A stretch of 64,000 nt of DNA from Aporrectodea caliginosa (taxonomy: Eukaryota; Annelida; Clitellata; Crassiclitellata; Lumbricidae), in NCBI GenBank assembly GCA_020284085.1, contig JACEVL010000130.1, positions 4,507,558 through 4,571,557 of the forward strand. Direction: 5' to 3'. Positions 33,166 to 43,946 of the stretch are shown one piece after another. Position 1 is the stretch's first letter. The number at the start of each line of letters is the position of its first letter. The notes under the pieces were generated by a model. The model saw only the letters and a program-made list of their open reading frames with translations. It had not been told where the DNA came from and made no database searches. Both the position numbers and the translations under genes were made by a program.

Positions 33166-33500
33166 CCAATCAACTATATTCACGCCCGTCACGCTATAAT
33201 TTGCTAAAGAATGTCACGTGAACTTGCTAATTTCTTTTTGAATTTTTAAATGGCGGACATCGTGAGGGTCGGTTAGGGTTAGGGTTAGGGTTTGTGTCGT
33301 CATTAGAAAACATGGTCAACTATTTTCCACCGCTTTCGGGAGTGTTTGTCGATCGGCTCTTCTCTCGTCCACAAAATCATGTGACATGCATTGGCCAATT
33401 GCGTGATTCGAGTCCTGTGTATACAGTCACATCGATCGCGACTGTATCCACGACCTTATAAGCCCAAAATGTCGCTGTGAAACTGCATAGGCCTCATACC
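33166..33500. other. Inserted segment with interstitial telomere repeats
   Basis: GGTTAGGGTTAGGGTTAGGG lies at 33270-33289. A TACAGTC...GACTGTA inverted pair lies at about 33421-33446. The segment is unlike the flanking modules and is probably a separate insertion; its ends were not resolved. Confidence 0.45.
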
Positions 33501-34270
33501 AATAGTTTTACGATAACGAATCATAACAATGTTACTGTCTCTATCCCATGCCTAAGAATCTGTGTGAAATCAGGAGCTACGTTGACTTGTTCAGACAACT
33601 TTAAATAGATTTTCACCGACGCTATTCATCTTGAAAAACGTCATCGAGACCCAACGAGAATAACACCTTCCACATCCCTCTGTTGGTCGCATACGTTGAT
33701 TTGAAGGCCGTGTTTAAATAGGACGCTGGTACCCTGTTTTTAACGCAGCGATCTACGTAGACAACTCTACAAGATTTTTAATATTATATTATACTTGGAG
33801 ATATCTGTACTGTAAGCAATAAGATTTACCCAGTCAAACACTGGATACTACTAATAATGTTCAGAATTTGTTAAAACACCTTAAAATAGGGCTAAACCTT
33901 TTATATATAAATATTTATACATGAAATGGATTTCAATGAGTTAGGTCCAAATGAAACACAATTCTGACGATTCGGTTAGCTACAGTTTAACGACGTTGTG
34001 TTTTAACGAAGACGATTAGCGTCACCCTCCTCCTTTATCCAGGCTTCGGACTGGCAATACCCGTTTTAGGGCGTTCAAATCCCAGCTTTGTATTTGACAT
34101 GAGCTATTATAAGTCATTGTGTAACGACATCTAGTGGCTGCCAGGGCACTCACGTCGACGTCATTTATACGCCCTTGGATTCCAATGTGAAGAGATTCTA
34201 CCAGGTTTAGCCACAGATCTTTAGGCGTCAAAGGTCGCTGGCATCGATAAAAAAAGTCGAGGATTAAACG
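33501..34270 (+). repeat. Composite repeat unit, copy 2, upstream part
   Basis: CACATCCCTCTGTTGGTCGC (about 33670), GGTACCCTGTTTTTAACGC, B (about 33880), antisense D (33985-34055) and ACATCTAGTGGCTGCCAGG (about 34129). It continues at 35.2 kb after the LINE insertion. Confidence 0.6.
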
Positions 34271-34353
34271 TCCTACTTTTACTCCTTCTTCCATCTCCTA
34301 GGAGCTGCCTCCTGGAGGCAATGGAGGAGATGGAAGAAGGAGTAAAAGTAGGA
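34271..34353. repeat. 29-bp perfect inverted repeat at the 5' end of a LINE fragment
   Basis: 34271-34299 is the exact reverse complement of 34325-34353, with a 25-bp loop that holds a smaller TGCCTCC/GGAGGCA hairpin. The right arm is LINE coding sequence; the left arm is an inverted copy at the truncation point. Confidence 0.9.
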
Positions 34354-35145
34354 GGAAGACTTATAAAAGCCTTAAGATTTGCTGATTACCAAGCAATGCT
34401 GGCGACGACACAGGCCGGTCTACAGAAGATGATGGACAAACTAAATCTGACCTCAAAGGAATACAACATGAAAATAAACATTGGAAAGACAAAGAGTATG
34501 AGGATAAGCAGAGAGGAAGGGGAGGTAACAGAGAAAATAAAAATCAACGGTGAGGAGGTGGAACAGGTTAAGAGCTTTTGTTACTTGGGAAGCATGATAA
34601 CAACAGATGCAAAAGGTGTCAAAATGAGGTGAAGCGAAGAATAGTACTGGGAAAAGATGCATTCACGAGAAAGGAGAATTGTTGAGAGGGAGGGCTAAAT
34701 AAAAGCCTAAAGAAACGACTGGTTAAAACACTGGTATGGAGTGTGGCACTGTATGGGTCAGAGACCTGGACCATCAGGAAAGAAGATATTAAAAATTAGA
34801 AGCTTTTGAGATGTGGATTTGGAGAAGGATGGAGAAGGTGAGCTGGACTGAGCATATAACGAATGAAGAGGTGTTACAAATGGTTGATGAAAAGCGATCG
34901 CTGATAACAACAATAAGAGAAAGACAGAAGAACTGGGTGGGGCACGTATTAAGAGGGGACTCCCTCCTGAAGGAAATCAGAGAAGGGAAGAATGGAAGGG
35001 AAAAGAGAGAGAGGAAGACCGAGGCAGATTATGCTGGGATGGATGGCCGATCGATACAGCGAATTAAAGGAAAGAGCACAGCAAAGAGAAAATTGGCGTC
35101 ATTGAAGTTGGAACCTGCCGAAGGGCAGAGAACTTAAAGAAGAGA
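34321..35145 (+). mobile_element. RTE-like LINE pseudogene, RT C-terminal half
   Basis: The ORF resumes in the RT domain: LRFADYQAMLA, an altered YADD box (FADY), then MKINIGKTKSM and VKSFCYLGSMI. After a frameshift near 34630 come LVKTLVWSVALYGSETWTIR, a stop, then FEMWIWRRMEKVSWTEHITN and RQKNWVGHVLRGDSLL. These are characteristic of RTE-like endonuclease-RT proteins. The catalytic second Asp of the box reads as Tyr, and there are several frame breaks, so the copy is inactive. It interrupts composite unit copy 2. The upstream border is a fold-back (see 34271-34353). Confidence 0.9.
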
Positions 35146-35854
35146 AGATGACCAAAGTGTGTGAAGAACTCGCGATTGTTGGAAATTGTGAAGTAAATAA
35201 TTATAACTATATTAAAAGATGTTCAAACACATCATAACATTAGTTACTTAGGTTGGGTTAGTTGCTGTTTATCGTCTCTGTGTCACAACAAAAAAGAGTG
35301 GCGTCGCCCTCCTCCTTTATCCTGGCTTGGGACTGGCACCACCCGAGTATAGTCAGTGACGGTGCCAAGCCCGTTTACGTTGAGGTTTCCGTTAACATTG
35401 GCTAGGTCCTGCTAAGGGAGGTCCTAGCGTTTGCTTAGTTAAGCAGCATAATAAATTATTATTATTTATGGCATCAAAGGCCGTTAACGTCGAAATCTAT
35501 ATTACTATTATTGCTACACTGAGGCGAGATTGACGATTGAACGAAAATTTCGTACATATAGCATCACTCGAAAGCTATTTAAAGGTGTTTAATCCAGTGC
35601 ATCTCAAACTTGCTGCACAAACCTTACCGCGGACCGGTACTGCCACATCAGCTTACACCACATGTATAATAATGTGCTTATAATTCACAATAATTTATTT
35701 TAACTCTTTATTACAAACAATTTTGTTACTGTTCCATGTTTCAAACTGTTCATTATGCATGAACACCGTATCAAGCTATAATTCCTTAATGTTTTAAATT
35801 GCTAGCAGTTTTTAATGATTATTTAAGTACCATGATGTTCTTTGAAATTAACCG

Positions 35855-35985
35855 GTGATCCAGGTGCTTCCTTTCGCTGTCTTAAGACAACTATTTTCGC
35901 TTGGGGTCTCTCACATTGGGAGCCTCTGATTGGGGTTCACTGTGAGAGGCGTTATATAAATCTTTAAATACAATACAATACAATC
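35855..35985 (+). mobile_element. CR1/L2-type LINE 3' tail
   Basis: TTTTCGCTTGGGGTCTCTCA, CATTGGGAGCC, GTGAGAGGCGTTATATAAAT and an AATACAATACAATACAATC tail. The 57.07-57.17 kb LINE ends the same way. Confidence 0.75.
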
Positions 35986-36115
35986 AAAATTCTGATTCCA
36001 GTTATCGTTCCGCAGCAATGAATTTTACAAATAATGTTCCGATCTGTTGCGACACCTTTTAATAGGTTTAAACCGGTGTTATATTCTGGACATGTCATGT
36101 GTTCTGGACATTAAA

Positions 36116-36197
36116 GAGCTGTAATATGCCAGAAATAATCTTTGTCGGCGGAAACGGCCTATGTTGTCACAAGCTGCCGTTAAACTCTGGATCCATC
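36116..36197 (+). mobile_element. Micro-SINE copy 8
   Basis: GAGCTGTAATATGCC to GGATCCATC. Flanks GACATTAA and CCATTTAA give a short imperfect duplication. Confidence 0.85.
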
Positions 36198-36344
36198 CAT
36201 TTAATAATGTTGGAGTCCTGTGAGACCCATAAGACGTCGTTAAACACTCGATACAACTAATTATATTACAATCTTCGGATAATTACTGTATAGGCGAGCA
36301 ACAGTGAATATTTAAGATGAGGTCAAATCAACGTAATCGTAATC

Positions 36345-36545
36345 GTAGTCAAGCATTTATATAGCGCCACACAAAAACAGAGGCGCTCCCGACCCGGGCC
36401 AATCTCTGCACTGGTAAGAGAGGTTTTCAGGCGTTTGCGGAACTGGTCAAAAGAAATCGAAAAAGGTCAGTCCTGAGGGACTGAGGTAACTGGTTCCAGT
36501 TATTGGGACCAACAATAGCGAAACTCCTAGACTGGGCCGTAGAAG
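36345..36545 (-). mobile_element. CR1/L2-type LINE 3' end, minus strand
   Basis: The minus strand encodes RTSTAQSRSFAIVGPNNW and NQLPQSLR (the conserved GPxxWNxLP box). After coding sequence comes GGGAGCGCCTCTG and GTGGCGCTATATAAATGC. Confidence 0.8.
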
Positions 36546-37159
36546 TACGCAACCACTAAACTCGGCCACTGCTCGTACTCTGTCAGTGTCAGTCCCAAGC
36601 CTGGATGAAGGAGGAGGGCGACGCTAATGATCTTTGTAATCACACAGTGTCGTTAAACTGAAACTACTACTAATACCACAGAAGCTACGGATTGGCCCCT
36701 TGCGATGAAAAAGAAAGTCGATGGGAAAGAGTCATTCCAAGGCTCGGTAACCAATCACTCGGGTAATGGGACCGGACCGTGGACCACCGTTTGAGTAACA
36801 GAAGATTGGTCTAATATAATTATTACCATTAAGTGTTTAACGATGTCTAATGGACCTTAGGGCAATAATTGACGTCGATCTTAAATTTCGTATCAATTGA
36901 AAGCTACACTATGGGATGCAACTAGCGTTACGACGAAAATGTCGTTCATATGTCGTCGGTTGAAGCTATTTAAAGGTGTCTAGGTAGATTGTAATAATTA
37001 TTAATACTATCAGTGTTTAACGACGTCTCGTGGATCTCATGGCTGTTGAGGTTGACCATAACTTACTACCTAATTTAGAAATGTCCAGTTATTGATTGCT
37101 TAGTCATTTTAAAGCGACTAGAATTAGTAGTTACTATTTGACGACGCTGTGTCCAAACA

Positions 37160-37440
37160 AAAGATATTAATAATAATCTTCGTTTATTATTTCAAACTGA
37201 CACACCGCGCGTATGATTACAGATGATCACAAGTTAATAGAGGAGTCGAATATGACTGTTTTGACAGCCATGCAATGCGCCAGTCACGTCCTAAATGCTC
37301 ATTATTATCATCGCCATCTGGCGAGTGAAAGGCTGAGTGGACCTTTGGGAGGGTAACGGGAAGCAATCCCGCGTACGTGCAGATCTTCTGCTCCTTATGC
37401 CAGAGTGTTACCATCATCCTACCCCCAAGATGATTAGTGA
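37160..37440. other. Probable SINE remnant inside the composite unit
   Basis: A TTAATAATAATCTTCG start like the tail of SINE family 4, then GC-richer sequence until antisense D at 37440. Family assignment uncertain. Confidence 0.3.
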
Positions 37441-37749
37441 TCCATCCTCATTCTTTAGGTTCGGAACTGGCACGAAAAGAATGCGCGCCGTGGTAGAGTT
37501 GACCATTGTTATAGTTTTCTATGAGGATTATACAGAGTGAGTCAGAAGTTATTTTTAAGTATTTTAGGAAGTTGTTAAATTATTATTAGTGTAGGCCTAT
37601 TAAGTATATATGTACGATTTGCACACATACCTATACATCATATTCATCGGTATGTAGTCTGTATAAACCACCTGAAAACATATACAACGGAGAGTATGTC
37701 TTTGTGCGGGACATTTGCATAATCATTATCTCCAGGTTGCTTAGGTAAA

Positions 37750-38400
37750 AAATAAGCAAGTAAGTATATTCTTTATTAAACCAATTGCATATCCGCACTT
37801 GGTGTACATACATTTATACAGAGTATATCATTCTTATTATAAACGATCTGCATGTGAGGTTGTCCGCTTGTGGAATAAAACGGTCATGTAATTTCGGGCG
37901 CAGGGAGTAGGGAGCGGCTTTTGGGGGGAGTAGCCCATGGAGTACATGCCCCGGGTTTCCCAAGACCGCAGAGAAGAGGCGTGAGTCAGCAGTGTGGCAA
38001 AGATGTTCAAACGATGGACTGTCCTCTGGCAGGTACCGCAGACGAATCAGACGCCGCATCGCCGACTGAAGGCGGTTCTTTTCTTGTTGCCCTGCAAACC
38101 CCCACCAAGCCGGAGCAGCACAGAGCATTCGGGCCACCGTTGTAGCACGAACCACGTAATATAGCATAGGGCCTGAAAGACCATGCGCCACGAGGATGCG
38201 CAAGGCATACAGCGATTGTCTGGCCTGACAACATATACGGATGATGTGTGACTCGAAACTCAAAGCTTCATTCATTGTAATGCCCAAGATGACCATGCTG
38301 GAGACCCTTGTCAGTCCCGGAGTAGTAATCGGAACAGCGTCACGCCCAGCACGCCCCCGTGGCCGACGAAGAGGAGACATTTCACCTGGAAAGGGAGCCC
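37750..38400 (-). mobile_element. LINE fragment, RT C-terminal region, minus strand
   Basis: A 188-codon open frame (38380-37814) reads VSSMVILGITMNEALSFESH, then CCQARQSLYALRILVAHGLS, TVARMLCAAPAWWGFA, NRLQSAMRRLIRLRYLP, YSLRPKLHDR and a FIIRMIYSV end. It is the best-preserved member of the WWGF-type LINEs, with an AAGTAAGTATATTCTTTATT antisense tail at 37770. The start Met is not real: the element is 5'-truncated at about 38400, downstream of the RT catalytic box. The 154-codon copy at 48.7 kb and the fragment at 58.8 kb are close relatives. Confidence 0.9.
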
Positions 38401-38559
38401 TTCATAAATTATTGCTCTGGTATTTTTGAGTAACATAATAGGCCTATATAATTACCTGCTAAAGAATTTGCTCAACGCATTTTGATACCGTTCGTTGCGA
38501 CCTGCAGTCCAACCCGTGTAACAAATCTAAGGTGATATTTTGAACAAGGTCTTCTCCTA

Positions 38560-39222
38560 ACCTGCTCGATAGTCTGGACTGTCTACCGAGAAATACGGAA
38601 TTCAAATCCTCGCCAAGGCAGAAATTTGGTTTGAGATTCCTGGTCCACTACTGTTGCAATAATCAGCTCCATGAGTACATTGACCGTACACTTCGGTGGG
38701 AAGTTGAGACGGCGAGGGAGAGGACTATATGCTGAGGTTTAGAAATGAAGTCGTTAAACACTTCAAAGCTATGGCTGACTCATTGCTGGTTTAAGGGACT
38801 TCTCTTCGTCTTCTTCTATCTCTTTGTAGCGGAACTAAATAAGTTCGTTCAAAGTATTCCCTTATTCTCAAAATATTCAGATTATGCAGTTGGTCGTAGG
38901 GGATGTAACTATTTTGTGATCAACAGGTATTTCTTCGGTTCAATACCGTTCAGTTTTTTAAACACCTTTAAAAAGATATCCAGTCTAGGTATAAATTCTA
39001 CCAACGTCTTTCGTCTATTGAATAAGATTTGTCTTCCGTGTGTCATGTATCCGAAACTAATAGCTTGAATATAAAAAGTAGGTTATTAAAGAATTACTAA
39101 GACAAAAAGGCAATGAAAAGAAAGTAGATTTTAAAAGGGCGACAAAAAGAAAAAGGCAAAAGCCAATTCTCCAAATGAATTATATAATATTATAGATTAT
39201 TAGATATTAAAGTATCTGGAGT
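38560..39222 (+). repeat. Tandem duplication, first copy (SINE family 2 plus background)
   Basis: Begins with a SINE family 2 copy (ATTCAAATCCTCGCC, then GTACATTGACCGTACACTTC and AATGAAGTCGTTAAACACTT). Background follows (GATTATGCAGTTGGTCGTAG, then AAACACCTTTAAAAAGAT and AAAAAGTAGGTTATTAAAG). The whole is repeated at 39.32-40.08 kb. Confidence 0.85.
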
Positions 39223-39314
39223 TAAATTGTTCTGTTTAAACACTGTTGACATTATGTTGTCCTACTATTCCATGTAGTAACTGCGGTTAGTCAGTTTGAA
39301 TTGATTTAATTTAT

Positions 39315-40080
39315 ACCTAGGACTCTAATCTCAACCGAGATGTCCTGGATTCAAATCCCCTCCAGGGTCGATATTTGGTTCGAGATTCCGGGCCAACCTG
39401 TGTCCTGTATTATCAGCTATAATGAGTACACCGACCGTACACTATCGGTGCGAAGTTGAGACGGCGAGGGAGGGGACTATAATGCCGAGGGTTTAGAAAT
39501 GAAGTCGTTAACACTTCAAAGCTATGGGCGACTCATTGCTGGTTTAAGGGACTTCTCTTCGTCTTCTTCGATCTCATTGTAGAGGAACCAAATAAGTTCG
39601 TTCAAAGTATTGCCTTATTCTCAAAATATTCAGATTATGCAGTTGGTCGTAGGGGATGTAACTATTTTGTGATCAACAGGTATTTCTTCGGTTCAATACT
39701 GTTCAGTTTGGACACCTCTAAAAAGTTTCCAGTCTAGTCTATAAATTCGACCAACGTCTTCCGTCTAATAAGAGCTGTAATATGCCAAAACTAATATTTG
39801 TCGGCGGCAACGGCCTATGTTGTCATAAGCTGCCGTTAAACTGTGGATCCAATCCAATCCAGTCTATTGGATGAGAGAGATTTGTGTTCTGAATGTCAGG
39901 TATCTGAAACTAATTATAGCTTGAATATAAAAAGTAGGTTATTAAAGAATTACTAAGACAAAAAGGCGATGAAAAGAAAGTAGCTTTTAAAAGTGAGACA
40001 AAAAGAAAAAGGCAAAAGCCAATTCTCCAAATTCTCCAATTATATAATATTATAGATATTAGATATTATTCTATATTATT
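39315..40080 (+). repeat. Tandem duplication, second copy
   Basis: Repeats 38560-39222 in the same order at clearly more than 85% identity by eye. It is about 100 bp longer, because a micro-SINE lies between CGTCTTCCGTCTA and TCTATTGGATGAG. Confidence 0.85.
39772..39861 (+). mobile_element. Micro-SINE copy 9, present in one duplicate only
   Basis: GAGCTGTAATATGCC to GGATCCAATCCAATCC. The first duplicate has CGTCTATTGAATAAG with no insert at the same place. Flanks GTCTAATAAGAG and GTCTATTGGATGAGAG fit a degraded duplication of about 12-16 bp. Confidence 0.9.
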
Positions 40081-40269
40081 ACCAAAGCTCGACACCAATC
40101 CTTGCCTAACATCGCCATCTCAACAACCTACCAGACACAAAATCAACCACGAGAGAAGCAATATCAATTAACTTTAAACTGTGGTAAAAAAAAGATGATC
40201 TTATAAATCTTTAGACACCTTTAAAACGTTTCCAACTGAAGCTATAAAATGATAGCCATGCACTGCGTT

Positions 40270-40435
40270 AGTAGATAAAGTTTCTTTAAACTTGTCTCTT
40301 TCAAGTTACTTATCCAACAGAGAGTGCCTCTCTGTATTACAACCTGACCTTCTAGATATTTGCCTGATTACCTGGTTTTGCCTTGTGCATTAGATAACAG
40401 CGCGATAGATTTCATAAAGTACAATTACAATGTTG
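40270..40435 (+). mobile_element. CR1/L2-type LINE 3' fragment
   Basis: TTTCAAGTTACTTATCCAAC, GCCTGATTACCTGGTTTTG and CCTTGTGCATTAGATAACAG parallel 20.49-20.64 kb. An AAAGTACAATTACAATG tail closes it. Confidence 0.65.
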
Positions 40436-40479
40436 GGTTCATGGAATAGCTGACGTTTTGGGACAGCATCTCGGCAGCA

Positions 40480-41085
40480 TCAGCATCGTCCCAAGGTCAT
40501 TCAGCATCGTACCAAGGCCATTCAGCATATCCCATGGTCATTCAGCATCGTACAATGGCATTCAGCATTATTTCAAGGTCATTCAGCTTTATCTCAAGGT
40601 CATTGAGTATTACCCTAGAGTCATTCAGAATCGTTCCAGGGTCATTCAGCATCGTACCAAGGCCATTCAGCATCGTACCAAGGCCATTCAGCATCGTTCC
40701 AAGGTCATTCAGCATCGTACCAAGGTCATTCAGCATCGTACCAAGGTCATTCAGCATCGTACCAAGGTCCATTCAGCATCGTACCAAGGCCATTCAGCAT
40801 CGTACCAAGGCCATTCAGCATCGTTCCAAGGTCATTCAGCATCGTTCCAAGGTCATTCAGCATCGTACCAAGGTCATTCAGCATCGTACCAAGGTCATTC
40901 AGCATCGTACCAAGGTCATTCAGCATCGTTCCAAGGTCATTCAGCATCGTACCAAGGTCATTCAGCATCGTACCAAGGTCATTCAGCATCGTACCAAGGT
41001 CATTCAGCATCGTACCAAGGTCATTCAGCATCGTACCAAGGTCATTCAGCATCGTACCAAGGTCATTCAGCATCGTTCCCAAGGT
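40480..41085. repeat. 21-bp minisatellite, about 28 copies
   Basis: Core CAGCATCGTACCAAGG followed by a short TCATT/CCATT segment. Variants are mainly TACC/TTCC and GGTC/GGCC; divergence rises towards the left end. The period is a multiple of three, so several frames stay open on both strands (212, 188, 111 and 76 codons). The repeat is seven residues (for example GHSASYQ). No start context, no flanking coding sequence and equal openness on both strands argue against a gene. Confidence 0.95.
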
Positions 41086-41099
41086 GTATCTGCTGACTG

Positions 41100-41536
41100 A
41101 AATCCCGCTTATATTTAGCTACTTTCCCGATTTAAGCCCCGGACCTGCCTCTGACTAGGAATAATCATAATAAATAAATTCCATTTATTAATTATTGATT
41201 AAATGAAATTAATTATGGGTGAGCTGGTCTACCTCACTAGTGTGGCGCCGATTAATTTCGGAGATTTACTTTATACTCCAATTTATCTCTAACGTACACA
41301 ACTGTTTCGTAGACTAATCAGTAGCGACGAATAGTTCCTCAGTAGAAGCGTTGCATGTTTTAAGTTTTGTTGTATCGTACTAGGATGGGCTCTATGGACA
41401 TTCGTGAAACACCCATTTTACAACAGCTTAAGAAAATGCTACGCCACTACCTAAGCAACAACCGTTATTAACTGACATTGTCAGGATGTATAATTATCTC
41501 CATTTGTTGTGTTAAGATACTAATTTCTCACTTCGG
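41100..41536. repeat. Background paralogous to 58.4-58.75 kb
   Basis: CTACGCCACTACCTAAGCAA (about 41440) and CATTGTCAGGATGTATAATT match the segment near 58.66-58.72 kb. AT-rich with no gene. Confidence 0.55.
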
Positions 41537-41595
41537 CGAGTAGCAACATGTTAATTAAGCTACTCGTGACTATTCAACAAAGACTTGGTTTAGAG
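41537..41595. repeat. 59-bp direct repeat, left copy
   Basis: Identical to 41911-41969. Starts with an 8-bp inverted pair CGAGTAGC...GCTACTCG around AACATGTTAATTAA and ends GGTTTAGAG. A diverged single copy is at about 59340. Confidence 0.95.
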
Positions 41596-41910
41596 CAGAG
41601 GTCTCCAAAGTACGGCCCGCGGGCCACATCCGGCCCGCTAAGGCCTTTAATCTGGCCCGCGGACCTCTCCTTGAAGAAACAAATTAAATTTGGAAAATTG
41701 AAAATTTTAACCCCGCTGTACTCTGACATGCATATTGCCAAAATCCATGTCGCTGTTTGTAAGTGCCTGATATGCAATGACACCATTTGCAGTGCTTGAA
41801 GAGTAAGCTTACAATATTCGGAGACATTATGATTCCAAGCATTCATCGCATTACTCACAATTCACTGGACAGCTGCGCACAGAGAAATTTTTTTCTTCGG
41901 AGTTTTGGCC
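41596..41910. mobile_element. Partial hAT-like element between 59-bp direct repeats
   Basis: Starts CAGAGGTCTCCAAAGTACGG, then CCCGCGGGCCACATCCGGC, resembling the ends of widespread hAT-type transposons. No matching right inverted end is found; the segment stops at TTTTGGCC against the second direct repeat. Probably the left part of an element joined to an empty allele. Confidence 0.5.
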
Positions 41911-41969
41911 CGAGTAGCAACATGTTAATTAAGCTACTCGTGACTATTCAACAAAGACTTGGTTTAGAG
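41911..41969. repeat. 59-bp direct repeat, right copy
   Basis: Identical to 41537-41595. Its downstream flank (TACTGTTAATTTTGATTTTG) continues the background that is also found after the single copy at 59.38 kb. Confidence 0.95.
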
Positions 41970-42957
41970 TACTGTTAATTTTGATTTTGATTGTATTTGT
42001 TTTTTTATTGGACTCTCATCTTAGTTCTAGGTGACCCTAGTTAGCGTGATCTTGATCCGTTCTGGGCTCCCTATTGTGGTGCTTCTAATCAGCGCGTTCA
42101 AAATTGTATATTCTGTATCTGTTGCAACTGGGGTAACTAAACTTTTTGATTAACTCATTGATTGAAATTGTGAGATTGACACTTTAACGACGAGCTGCAT
42201 TAGTATAATTCCCAGCCGATTTTTAGTATGCTATTGACGTTAAAGTTTTAAGTTTGCGATTTTTTAATTCACAGCTGAAAACCGAAGTCTTCAAACTATC
42301 CTATCCCGATTCTACTCCTGCGCTACCACGCGACGACAATAATCACCTATTACTACCGCTTTCTAATCGCGCTGACCTCCACCGGATTCTGACCTGGCAT
42401 CAAAATAGCATGACTATTGCGGACCTGATATAATATATGGCATTGCCTAAACTAGTCAAGTCTGGATAATAGATGAGGGAGACGCTTATCATATAATTAT
42501 TATTAGCTAACCAAACGATGTTTAAAAAACTTATGTAACAGTGATAACTGCTCAAAAACTGTTACCTATCGACGTCAACGGCCTTTGATGCAATAAGATG
42601 TCGTTACACACTGAATACGACTAAATAATGTTAATCTGCTTCGACACCTTTAAATTGATGTTTCATGGCGCTATAAATAGGCTGTTTTCGTGGCTATAAG
42701 TATCTCGTTTTGGTGGCATTTATTAGTTTTAACGCCATTCGTTACAGTGTTTATATAACTCAGCTAGTGCCCTGCATTTGATAGTGCCAGTCCCAAGTCT
42801 GGAGGAAGGAGAAGAGAGTCGCTAATCATCTTTTTTTTATACACAGTGTCGTTAAACTGCAACTACTAAACCTGTTGTATATATTTATAATTTTGTCAAT
42901 GGACGTCGACGGGTGGTTCCCTTTGTGTAAACTTTTAGTTGTTTGGCTGTAATGTAT
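41970..42957. repeat. Background paralogous to 59.38-60.22 kb
   Basis: GGCTCCCTATTGTGGTGCTT (about 42066), TTGATTGAAATTGTGAGATT (about 42160), an RTE-like LINE UTR remnant (ATTCTGACCTGGCATC near 42385), a D-like stretch (42450-42500), A (42565-42610), B (42640) and sense D (about 42775-42860). No gene. Confidence 0.65.
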
Positions 42958-43946
42958 GTATGTATGTATATGGCCATGTATATAGCGCCCTACAAGAAAC
43001 TCACGAAGGCGCTAAACGTGACTACCCAACAGATCTAAACAGATGCGACTTAAGAAGTTTCGAAAATGTTTCCTGAGCTGCCTGCGGTGCAATGTTACGA
43101 ATTGTTAATGGAAGGCTGTTCCAGTGCGAAGGTCCAATACATGAAAAGGCACGGTGCGTCCGCATCGATGTACGGGAGCGTGGGACCATCAAGTCCCCAC
43201 GAGCTGCAGAGCGTAAGGATCGACGACCTGGCTGGCTGGAGACTGGAACACAGAGCTCCCTGATGTACTCTGGGGCTGCACCGATCATTGATGTTCGTCC
43301 CATGAGGATGATCTTGAAAGTTATCCTGTCCTCAACCGGGAGCCAGTGCAACGTGTCTCGCATATATATCGAAATATGCGAGAATTTAGGCAGCTTTGCG
43401 ACGACTCTGGCGGCGCAGTTGAGAACGGATTGAAGCTGTCGTATCCGGAACTTTGGCAAACCCGCAAGGACACCGTTGCAGAAGTCCAGGCGCGTCAGCA
43501 CAAAGGAGTGAACAAGAGTCATAGCGGCGTCAAATGATAGATTTCGCCGAATGACTCTAATCTGGCGTAGCTGATAAAAGCAAGACCTGCAGAGGGAGTT
43601 GACATGTTCCTCCATAGACAAGTCTTCGTCCAGAAGCACTCCGAGGTCCCGGACAACGCGTTGTACTTTCCAGTTAGGAAATGCCGCTTCAATCGCCTCA
43701 CTGTCAATTCTTGAACGTGCCTGTCCCGTGCCCAGCCAAATGAATTCAGTTTTGTCCGGGTTCAGCCTCAACCGGTTGGAAGACATCCAGGTCTGCACTT
43801 CCTCGACAATTGCCTGGATTTTTGACACACACGCCAGTGCATCAGATGGGTGGCATGTCGAGTACAGTTGGGAGTCATCGGCATATTGGTGAACTCGGGC
43901 TCCAAGAGCACAGATGATCTTTGTCAAATCAGCTGTATATAGCACG
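42958..43946 (-). mobile_element. CR1/L2-type LINE, 307-codon open reading frame and 3' end
   Basis: The best-preserved LINE here. Read on the minus strand from 43945, it begins inside the RT catalytic domain (VHQYADDSQLYSTC, with the YADD box intact). It continues with WMSSNRLRLNPDKTEFIWLG, RDLGVLLDEDLSMEEHV, SFVLTRLDFCNGVLAGLP, LHWLPVEDRITFKIIL, GRRSLRSAARGDLMVPRSRT and FSCIGPSHWNSLPLTIRN, and ends FSKLLKSHLFRSVG. The order and motifs match the C-terminal part of CR1/L2-type pol proteins. The 3' UTR is short: AGCGCCTTCGTGAGTTTCTT, GTAGGGCGCTATATACATGG, then a CATA-type tail at about 42955. A full pol is about 900 residues or more, so the N-terminal endonuclease and RT fingers are missing by 5' truncation at about 43946. 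With no stops in 307 codons, the insertion is recent. Confidence 0.93.

Larger units (their letters stand above)
35200..37560 (+). repeat. Composite repeat unit, copy 2, main part
   Basis: TTAGGTTGGGTTAGTTGC and antisense D (35250-35340), AGTATAGTCAGTGACGG, TTTAAAGGTGTTTAATCCAG (35579), the CAGCTTACACCACATG stretch, GTGTTTAACGACGTCTCG (37013) and GACGACGCTGTGTCC (37139). Nested insertions: a LINE tail (35855), a micro-SINE (36116), a LINE end (36345), and a sense D (36550-36670). Confidence 0.65.

Noticed and set aside
40458..41100. Long ORFs of 212 and 188 codons with heptad repeats
   Set aside because: They come from a 21-bp minisatellite, are open in several frames on both strands, and lack flanking coding sequence.
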